Source: Alkalibacterium iburiense
GTDB taxonomy: Bacteria; Bacillota; Bacilli; Lactobacillales; Carnobacteriaceae_A
Direction: 5' to 3'
Assembly: GCF_039521845.1 (NCBI RefSeq)
Contig: NZ_BAAACW010000055.1
Span: 1 to 47,742, forward strand
DNA: 47,742 nt
The position numbers and the translations under genes were made by a program. The notes below the pieces were generated by a model. The model made no database searches, was not told the origin of the DNA, and was given only the letters and a program-made list of their open reading frames with translations. This document shows positions 42,245 through 47,742 of the stretch, one piece after another. Numbering within the stretch: position 1 is the first letter of the stretch; each line of letters begins with the position of its first letter.

Positions 42245-42420
42245 GGGGCTTCCTACGAACTCCATTCTTGTTTGCACAAAATTCATGCAGACAGGGGAAT
42301 CGGATATGGGTAGGCTCAAAAGGCAGTCCCTGCCTCATTGGTTGTCTTTTACTTGGCTAATGCCAAGAGATTCTTGCTGGCATTGATGTCTCTGTCGAGG
42401 TATTCCCCACAGTGTGGGCA
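42205..42420 (-). ncRNA. Likely omega (guide) RNA of TnpB element
   Basis: In this family the non-coding RNA overlaps the 3' end of tnpB and reaches the right end of the element, its guide being the flanking DNA. Here 150 nt separate the tnpB stop and the right end, with a conserved-looking GAAGCCCCCACTTC hairpin. The guide would begin ATAATCAAGCAAGATA (42204-42189). Boundaries are inferred. Confidence 0.5.
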
Positions 42421-43437
42421 TTCCCACTCCCGAATGTTGAGCAGCTTCTTACCGTCTCGGTGTCCGCAGGCAGAACAAATCTGGCAAGATGGATAGAACT
42501 TATCCGCTTTGATGATTGTACGTCCTTTTTGTTCCGCTTTGTATTCCAACTGGCGGACAAATTCATACCATCCGGCATCGCCGATACTTTTTGCCAGTTT
42601 GTGGTTCTTCATCAGATTCTTGCTAGACAACGTTTCGATTACGATGATTTGGTTTTCGTCCGTAATTTTCTTCGTTAGTTTGTGCAAAAAGTCTTTTCGC
42701 TGATTGGCGATTTTCTCATGTTTCTTCGCAACCACCAATCGAGATTTGTTCCGGTTCTTCCCGCCTTTTTGTTTGCGGGACAACGAACGCTGAGCTTTTT
42801 TGAGTTTCTTTTCTGCTTTATACAAATGCTCTGGGTTTTTGTGTTTCTCTGTCTCACCTAAATCGTTGGTCGTGATGGCAAAATCAGAAATGCCTAAATC
42901 AATCCCGATTTTTCTTTCGGTAGCTTTCACTTCTTTGTCTTCTGATTTTACAAGGATGGAAATAAAATATTTCCCCGACTAGTTCATGGAGACAGTGCAC
43001 GACTTGATGCTTCCATCAAACTTTCTGTGTTGCTTCAATTTTACTAAACCGACTTTAGGCAGTTTGATTTTTCCCTCTTCGATTCGAATATTTCCACCTT
43101 GATTATTCGTGGTGTAGCTCGATTTCGACTTGTGCTTGGATTTGAACTTCGGGAAACCGACGGACTTGTCTCGGTAAAAGTTTTTATAGGCTCTTTCCAG
43201 ATTCTGTTGGGCATTCGCCAAGGCTAGACTGTCGACTTCTTTCAAAAAAGGAAATTCTTTTTTGTACTGAGCTGGTGTATTTTTGAGTATCTGCTTGGTT
43301 TTTTTGTAGTGGTCGATTTTGTCGCTGAGCATTTGGTTGTAAATGAAGCGGGCACAGCCGAAGCAGTTGGCAAAATACTCTTTTTGTTGTTCGGTTGGGT
43401 ATAATCTGTACTTGTATGCTTTCAACATATTTGTCAC
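42349..43437 (-). pseudogene. tnpB: tnpB interrupted by one amber codon
   Basis: A 363-codon frame encodes a TnpB of the IS200/IS605 family with the usual start (LKAYKYRLYPTEQQKEYFA, GCARFIYN). The RuvC residues are present: IGIDLGISDFA, VIETLSSKNL and LDRDINASKNLL, with a zinc ribbon of two CxxC pairs (CQICSACGH, CPHCGEY). The only defect seen is a TAG at codon 153 (42981-42979), in the same frame, just before SGKYFISIL. It could produce two fragments, or a full protein by readthrough. No tnpA is adjacent. Confidence 0.88.
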
Positions 43438-43504
43438 CTCCTCTTTTAGTTTTCTACTTGATTATACCGTAAAAACACCGTACAATCATGTCGGGGGTGA
43501 ACAT

Positions 43505-43642
43505 ATGTCTGACAAAGAACGCGTAGAAATACGCATGCCAAAAATCATTTTAGAAAAAGTAGACGCCTATCAAAAAGAAAATGGACTGCCGACAAGAACA
43601 GCAGCTATCCTCGAACTAATAAGAAAAGGTCTTGAAAAATAA
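43505..43642 (+). CDS. Small ribbon-helix-helix protein of the IS element
   Basis: A 45-aa protein with VEIRMPKIILEKVDAYQKEN (RHH strand and helix) and TRTAAILELIRKGLEK (second helix), the CopG/Arc-like RHH fold. ATG at 43505 with GGGGGTGA upstream. It is divergent from tnpB and lies inside the element between tnpB and the left end, so it may regulate the element. The frame continues upstream but overlaps tnpB. Confidence 0.75.
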   Translation: MSDKERVEIRMPKIILEKVDAYQKENGLPTRTAAILELIRKGLEK

Positions 43643-43671
43643 ATTCAAGCTATCGCTTGACCAAAATTCAT

Positions 43672-43718
43672 CTCCCACTTTCACTGGTGCTTCGCACCCA
43701 TACGTTTAGAAGTGGGAG
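43672..43718. repeat. Left end hairpin of the IS200/IS605-type element
   Basis: CTCCCACTT (43672-43680) pairs with AAGTGGGAG (43710-43718), with an inner GGTGC/GCACC hairpin. It resembles subterminal structures recognised in IS200/IS605 elements; the exact cleavage point was not determined. Confidence 0.55.
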
Positions 43719-43834
43719 ACTTCTTTCCGAATTACGTTAAATTCAGTATGGTTTAATGAAAGTAGAAAAAGAAGCCCTTGCGCTAACAAGGACTTCTTTG
43801 CAAGCCGTCGAAGCGGTAGCAGAAATTTAACGTT

Positions 43835-43876
43835 AAAATAACCGTCAACCCTGCTAAAGTTGGACGGTTATTTTTT
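43835..43876 (+). terminator. Strong terminator upstream of yghU
   Basis: A 12-bp perfect stem (43835-43846 with 43863-43874) with a T6 tail. It terminates + strand transcription that would otherwise enter yghU; the gene it served may have been removed by the IS insertion. Confidence 0.8.
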
Positions 43877-44020
43877 GTCGTCTGTGACTAAAACCACAAC
43901 TGCAATTAAAGATAATATTATATTTTCTCATAGTCATTTTCATTCTCTAACAAATGATATTCTTGTTTAAAAACAGATAAACAGTATACTGAATATATAA
44001 AGATTAAAGGAGCGGATACT

Positions 44021-44806
44021 ATGTCAGACTATGAAGTCCCTAAAGTTTGGGAATGGAACAAAGATGAAGAAAATGCTTTTGGCAACCAGCCTGTAGCGGG
44101 AAGTCGCTTTGAACAGACTCTCCCAGTCGGGGAAAACTCTTTACAGGTGTATTCCTTAGGTACACCAAATGGACAAAAAGTAGCGATTATGCTGGAAGAA
44201 TTAAAGGAAGCTGGTAAGAAATCAGCGGAGTATGATTTATATAAAATTCATATTGGTGAAGGCGACCAGTTCGGAAGCGACTTTGTCAAAATCAATCCAA
44301 ACTCTAAAATTCCAGCCATGATGGACTATTCTAAAGATAAACCCATCCGAGTGTTTGAATCCGTCAATATCTTGCTTTATCTAGCGGAAAAATTTGACTC
44401 ATTCATCCCTAAGACATTGGCTGAAAAAACAGAAATGATGAATTGGCTGTTTTGGCAAACGGGAGCAGCTCCCTATGTAGGCGGTGGGTTCGGTCACTTT
44501 TACAGTTATGCTCCAACGAAACAAGAATACCCAATCAATCGCTTTACTATGGAAACTAAGCGTCAACTCGATTTACTCGATAGACATTTAGCTGATAAAG
44601 ACTATATTAATGGGGATGAGTATACAATTGCTGATATGGCCATCTGGCCTTGGTACGGGCGTCTCGTTCAAGGAGAATTATATGGCGATGCAGCGACCTT
44701 CTTAAAAGCTGAAGAGTACACTCACTTAAAAGAATGGGCAGACAGAGTCGGCGAACGACCAGCTGTTAAGCGCGCTTTAGAAGTAGAGTATAAGGATATT
44801 AAATAA
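44021..44806 (+). CDS. yghU: Glutathione S-transferase-like disulfide oxidoreductase (YghU type)
   Basis: A 261-aa GST-fold protein of the YghU group: thioredoxin-like N-domain with LGTPNGQKVAIMLEEL, NPNSKIPAMMD and ESVNILLYLAEKF, then an all-helix C-domain (QTGAAPYVGGGFGHF, DGDEYTIADMAIWPW-like segment). YghU reduces organic hydroperoxides and disulfides with glutathione. The C-terminus is shorter than in Escherichia coli by about 25 residues. The thiol used by this host is not known. GGAG site. Confidence 0.9.
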   Translation: MSDYEVPKVWEWNKDEENAFGNQPVAGSRFEQTLPVGENSLQVYSLGTPNGQKVAIMLEELKEAGKKSAEYDLYKIHIGEGDQFGSDFVKINPNSKIPAMMDYSKDKPIRVFESVNILLYLAEKFDSFIPKTLAEKTEMMNWLFWQTGAAPYVGGGFGHFYSYAPTKQEYPINRFTMETKRQLDLLDRHLADKDYINGDEYTIADMAIWPWYGRLVQGELYGDAATFLKAEEYTHLKEWADRVGERPAVKRALEVEYKDIK

Positions 44807-44817
44807 GACAATACTAA

Positions 44818-44860
44818 AAGAGCCGAGTTGACTGAATAATCAGTTACCTCGGCTCTTATC
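44818..44860. terminator. Bidirectional terminator
   Basis: AAGAGCCGAG and CTCGGCTCTT (44818-44827 with 44848-44857) pair, with an inner ACTGA/TCAGT stem. T tails are short on both sides. Confidence 0.7.
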
Positions 44861-44884
44861 TTAGTCTATTATTTCAGAAACATA

Positions 44885-45205
44885 TTAAAGCTTCTCTACT
44901 TTTCCTTTTAATCGATGGTGTATCGTGACAACATTTACTTCCTTTTCATATTCATCCACATAATAGAAAATCAAATAGTTTTCTATTACCAATTTTCGGA
45001 TCTCTTTGTTTTTTATATATTTTAAAGAATTAGAATATTTTGACCCTCGATAGGGTTTTTCATCTAAGGAAAGAGCTGCTTTCGTCAACTTAATTTTCAA
45101 ATTCAAAGCAGCTAATGGACTATGCAGTATATTTTCAATATAGGAGGATATATCTTCTAAATCATTTAATACATTCTGAGTTAATATTACCCGATACTTA
45201 CTCAT
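44885..45205 (-). CDS. RelE/ParE family toxin
   Basis: A 106-aa RelE/ParE-fold protein. It has the family pattern of VILTQNVLNDLEDISSYIE at the start, YRGSKYSNSLKYIKNKEIRK in the middle and YLIFYYVDEYEKEVNVVTIHHR at the end. It could be a ribosome-dependent mRNA interferase or a gyrase inhibitor. The ATG at 45205 lies inside the end of the antitoxin gene (8-nt overlap). Confidence 0.82.
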   Translation of the reverse strand: MSKYRVILTQNVLNDLEDISSYIENILHSPLAALNLKIKLTKAALSLDEKPYRGSKYSNSLKYIKNKEIRKLVIENYLIFYYVDEYEKEVNVVTIHHRLKGKVEKL

Positions 45206-45509
45206 CTTCAATGCGTTCTTTTTTCTTTAATAATTTATTTAAATAATCACTCGCGTCTATTCCTCTTTTTGCTTCTGCATCTGCAACGCCTTTTAAAATT
45301 TTTTCTCTTATTTCTTTTAATTCAATTTCCTCTGCTGTTTCATTAGTAATTTCAAATGGCAATTTATTTTGTTTTACCACTTGATCTAAAAATAAGTTAA
45401 ATGCCGTTGTTAAATCCAGCTGCATATCTGATAACACTTTGGTCGCTTCTTCTTTCAATTTTGCATCCGTTCTAAAAGAAACTCTTGATTTTTCTTCGAT
45501 CTTAGACAT
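45198..45509 (-). CDS. RelB/DinJ family antitoxin
   Basis: A 103-aa antitoxin with an N-terminal RHH domain (VSFRTDAKLKEEATKVLSDM, then LDLTTAFNLFLDQVVKQN), the RelB/DinJ signature, and a charged C-terminal half that would wrap around the toxin. It is first in the operon and overlaps the toxin gene. A 22-bp palindrome upstream is the likely operator. Confidence 0.87.
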   Translation of the reverse strand: MSKIEEKSRVSFRTDAKLKEEATKVLSDMQLDLTTAFNLFLDQVVKQNKLPFEITNETAEEIELKEIREKILKGVADAEAKRGIDASDYLNKLLKKKERIEDE

Positions 45510-45546
45510 ATAATCATCCCTATCTAATGAGTATTTGTTATTATGT

Positions 45547-45568
45547 GTCTATTGTACACCCATTAGAC
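45547..45568. promoter_or_regulatory. Palindrome upstream of the toxin-antitoxin pair
   Basis: GTCTATTG and CATTAGAC (one mismatch) surround TACACC, about 40-60 nt upstream of the antitoxin start. It is a plausible autoregulatory site for the RHH antitoxin. Confidence 0.45.
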
Positions 45569-45619
45569 GTTTTTGTATATAGAAACCATTGTCTCTTGAC
45601 AGTTAATCTCTTATGTTCG

Positions 45620-47050
45620 TTATTCTCTATAAATCCAGCTGTGATTATTTTTCTCGAGTAACTCGTCCGCTTCTTTGGGTCCTTTAGAACCAGTTTCGTA
45701 ATTTGGAAATGACGGATCGGGAAGGTTTTCCATTCCATTTTTAATAGAGTCAGTGATGCGCCACTGTTCTTTAACTTGTTCGAAAGTAGATAAATGTCTC
45801 TTACTTCCTTTCAAAATATCGGCTAACACATTCTCGTAAGGTTCTGGAATATAAACACTTTCCATTGTCTCTTTATCCGGGCCAAGTACCGTTTTCACTA
45901 CTTCTTCAGCTTTACCGGAATGATTTTGATTCATCAAGATGGATAAGCCAACTTGCGGTTGGATAGAAAAAGTGAGCCGTGGTTGTTCACTGACTGATAC
46001 ATCATAAGGCATTTTTAAAAGAACATCGACAGTCATATGATTTTCAGCAAGTGATTTTCCTGTTCTCACATAAAAAGGAACATCACGCCAGCGTTCTTTA
46101 TCTATTTCAAGCTCAATAGCAATGTAGCTTTCCGTTAAACTGTCTTCCGGTACATCTTCCTCTTCCCGGTAGGAATCATATTGACCACGCGCGACTTTTT
46201 CTTTTACATCTTCTGCTTTAAATTCAGGGATGTGTTTGAATAAGTCCAACTTTTTCTTGTTTATTTTATCTTCTTCCATTTCATCTGGCAAGTCCATTGC
46301 TACGAAGGATAAAATCTGTAAAATATGGTTTTGGAACATATCTAACAATGCTCCATTTTCATCGTAAAATGACCCACGTGCACCAATCGAAAAGTCTTCT
46401 GGTAAAGAAATTTGAACATGCTCAATGTAGTCACGATTCCAAATCGCTTCAAGAAAGGGATTATAGTATCGTGTCGCTAAAATATTTTGTAGAGAATCCA
46501 TACCTAAAAAGTGGTCCACCAGGTAGATTTCTTCTGGTTTAAAGGCTTTTTCAAATAGTTCATAATAGTCTTTTGATGATTCTAAACTTTCTCCAAAGGG
46601 TTTTTCTACGGCTACTCGGTGGCTGCCCTCTAAATCTAAAATGCCAGATTTCTTCAAGTTTGTGGTTGTTTCATCATATAAGCTTGGTGGAAGTGAATAA
46701 TAGTAAATATATGAAGAGTCTGTATCGAACTCATCAGCAGCTTTTTGAATCGTTTCAGACAGCTTTTCAAAATCATCCAATTCCGTATTATCAGCTGATT
46801 GGTAGAATAGGTGCTTGAAAAACTCCTCATTTATATTATTCTCTTCCTCTTCATTCACTACTGCTTCTCGAGCATAGTCTCGGTATTCTTGATCCGACAT
46901 GTCCTTACGCGACACACCAACTAAAGCAAAATGATCCGAGAATTTTTCTTGTTTAAATAACTGGTGAAGAGCAGGAAATATCATGGATTCTGCCAAATCC
47001 CCTGTCCCACCAAACAAAACAATGATGCCCCCTGTTTGTTCTTTAGACAT
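45620..47050 (-). CDS. zwf: Glucose-6-phosphate dehydrogenase homologue with altered substrate lysine
   Basis: A 476-aa G6PD-family protein. The NADP loop is FGGTGDLAESM (usual FGATGDLAKRK), the EKPFG motif is intact, and the catalytic His is in QNHILQ. The substrate motif, usually RIDHYLGKE, reads LVDHFLGMD (residues 177-185): the family's substrate-binding Lys is Met184 and the Arg is Leu. The codon is a plain ATG at 46501-46499. The enzyme may be weakened, changed in specificity or a paralogue. It has AGGAGAGG upstream. Whether a standard zwf exists elsewhere is unknown. Confidence 0.85.
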   Translation of the reverse strand: MSKEQTGGIIVLFGGTGDLAESMIFPALHQLFKQEKFSDHFALVGVSRKDMSDQEYRDYAREAVVNEEEENNINEEFFKHLFYQSADNTELDDFEKLSETIQKAADEFDTDSSYIYYYSLPPSLYDETTTNLKKSGILDLEGSHRVAVEKPFGESLESSKDYYELFEKAFKPEEIYLVDHFLGMDSLQNILATRYYNPFLEAIWNRDYIEHVQISLPEDFSIGARGSFYDENGALLDMFQNHILQILSFVAMDLPDEMEEDKINKKKLDLFKHIPEFKAEDVKEKVARGQYDSYREEEDVPEDSLTESYIAIELEIDKERWRDVPFYVRTGKSLAENHMTVDVLLKMPYDVSVSEQPRLTFSIQPQVGLSILMNQNHSGKAEEVVKTVLGPDKETMESVYIPEPYENVLADILKGSKRHLSTFEQVKEQWRITDSIKNGMENLPDPSFPNYETGSKGPKEADELLEKNNHSWIYRE

Positions 47051-47151
47051 AGTACACGTTCCTCTCCTAATTTCTATAGTAACTTTATTTTAAGGAATGA
47101 GGGGGTTATTTGCTAGTGATACACTTTTTACAGAACTATCAAGCGTGAAAG

Positions 47152-47171
47152 CCCACGGTTTTAATCGTGGG
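47152..47171. repeat. IS200/IS605-type end hairpin
   Basis: CCCACG (47152-47157) pairs with CGTGGG (47166-47171) around an 8-nt loop in the context GAAAGCCCACG..CGTGGGATGAG, a pattern typical of TnpB element ends. It may be the left end of the element that holds the gene at 47325, or a solo end. Confidence 0.5.
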
Positions 47172-47324
47172 ATGAGAGCGTACATTGAGATAAATGTCTG
47201 ATTGTTTTGTCTTCTTTTTCTTTTAAAAATAAGTGTATATTTCTCTAGCCTTTCCGTTGACGGAGTGATATACTAAAGTTAACAAAAAGAACACACGTTT
47301 GTATTTGTGATAGAGGTGAAGCGA

Positions 47325-47742
47325 GTGAAAAAAGAACAGACAAAGTCCTGTGTTAAAGTGCTCAAAGTAAAATTAAAGCCGACTAAAGAACAAGCAGCTG
47401 AATTGACCCGGCTATCCAAAGAGTATATTTATCACGNNNNNNNNNNNNNNNNAACTTATCCGGTATGCTAAGTCCAAATATGCTGAACACGGAAACTGTG
47501 TGTTCAAAAAACGAACAGTCTCATGGAACAATCAGAACTATACGGTCACTCCAAATCATCTCGCTTTTCCTATTATGCAAAAAGGCAAATCAAAGAGAAC
47601 GGCTATTAAAGCTGTGCTAACAAGTGATCAGTTTGAGCTGTTATCTCAGTCGAAACGGGGAGCGATGCGTATCACCAAAAAAGGCTACCATTGGATAGCT
47701 CAGATTGCTTATCACATTTTGCCGTCTGAGACGACAGGAACA
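47325..47742 (+). CDS. TnpB-related protein, partial, interrupted by an assembly gap
   Basis: A TnpB-like (IS1341-type) protein running off the window. The start is VKKEQTKSCVKVLKVKLKPTKEQ (GTG at 47325), and the part after the gap reads CVFKKRTVSWNNQNYTVTPN and AMRITKKGYHWIAQIAYHI. The two parts are in different frames across 16 Ns (47437-47452), so either the gap size is wrong or there is a frameshift. The catalytic part lies outside the window. The start site has AGAGGTG at a fair distance. Confidence 0.7.
47437..47452. other. Assembly gap
   Basis: Sixteen Ns inside the TnpB-related gene. The true length is unknown. Confidence 0.99.

Larger units (their letters stand above)
43643..44020. 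other. Intergenic gap with the left end and two hairpins
   Basis: This 378-nt stretch contains the IS left end, an imperfect hairpin (43768-43780 with 43787-43799), a 24-codon frame at 43756 without an RBS, and a strong terminator at 43835. The 24-codon frame could be the end of a lost gene. Confidence 0.5.

Noticed and set aside
43756..43830. 24-codon frame after the IS left end
   Set aside because: No ribosome binding site; most of it lies in a hairpin.

Overview
The window is a low-GC Gram-positive chromosome fragment, most likely class Bacilli. The evidence is AGGAGG-type ribosome binding sites in front of nearly every gene, short intergenic gaps with U-tailed hairpin terminators, a ptb-buk-lpdV-bkd branched-chain keto acid operon, leucine dehydrogenase, an NSS transporter, pdxS, BioY and an MhqR-type operator. 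Several secreted proteins are very acidic, which hints at a halophilic or alkaliphilic lifestyle (inference). The genus cannot be fixed from the sequence alone. Sixteen Ns near the right edge show this is a draft scaffold.

Layout. 1-11.9 kb: a ZIP-like membrane protein (cut by the edge), a thiolase, cutC with an APC permease, two GNAT acetyltransferases, a GltS-type glutamate transporter, a metallophosphoesterase, pgeF, a SnoaL-like protein translationally coupled to a voltage-gated-type cation channel with an odd filter, a CBS protein and two small unknowns. 12-18 kb: regulatory modules, namely a decayed gene tail, an FMN reductase divergent from a TetR regulator with an operator between them, an ECF sigma factor overlapping a membrane protein with a duplicated outer domain, a DUF2975/HTH pair behind a long palindrome, and two paralogous STM3941-like membrane proteins preceded by a 52-bp-period repeat array.

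18-29 kb: branched-chain amino acid catabolism. Leucine dehydrogenase makes the keto acids, the Bkd complex (E1 alpha, E1 beta, E2, LpdV) makes acyl-CoAs, and Ptb and Buk convert these to acyl phosphate, acid and ATP. A LysR regulator, possibly using an ATA start, is divergent from leucine dehydrogenase. Two cre-like sites lie between ptb and a divergent NSS transporter that could import the amino acids. 28.7-33.1 kb: an Mhq-type ring-cleaving dioxygenase, an aspartate-rich membrane protein, an ABC transporter and a YbaK-like deacylase.

33.2-41.2 kb: a NERD-domain protein followed directly by six near-identical 52-bp units with invariant 9-bp inverted arms, an amidohydrolase remnant, two lipoproteins, an MBL hydrolase, pdxS without pdxT, bioY, an AT-rich Fic gene and a MazG-like gene. 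41.3-47.7 kb: an AlkA-like glycosylase, an IS200/IS605-type element with an amber-interrupted tnpB, likely omega RNA and a small RHH gene, a YghU-type GST, a RelBE-like toxin-antitoxin pair, a G6PD homologue with an altered substrate-binding lysine, and a second TnpB-like gene at the edge.

The least explained features are the two unrelated 52-bp-period arrays and the sigma factor/duplicated-ectodomain pair.
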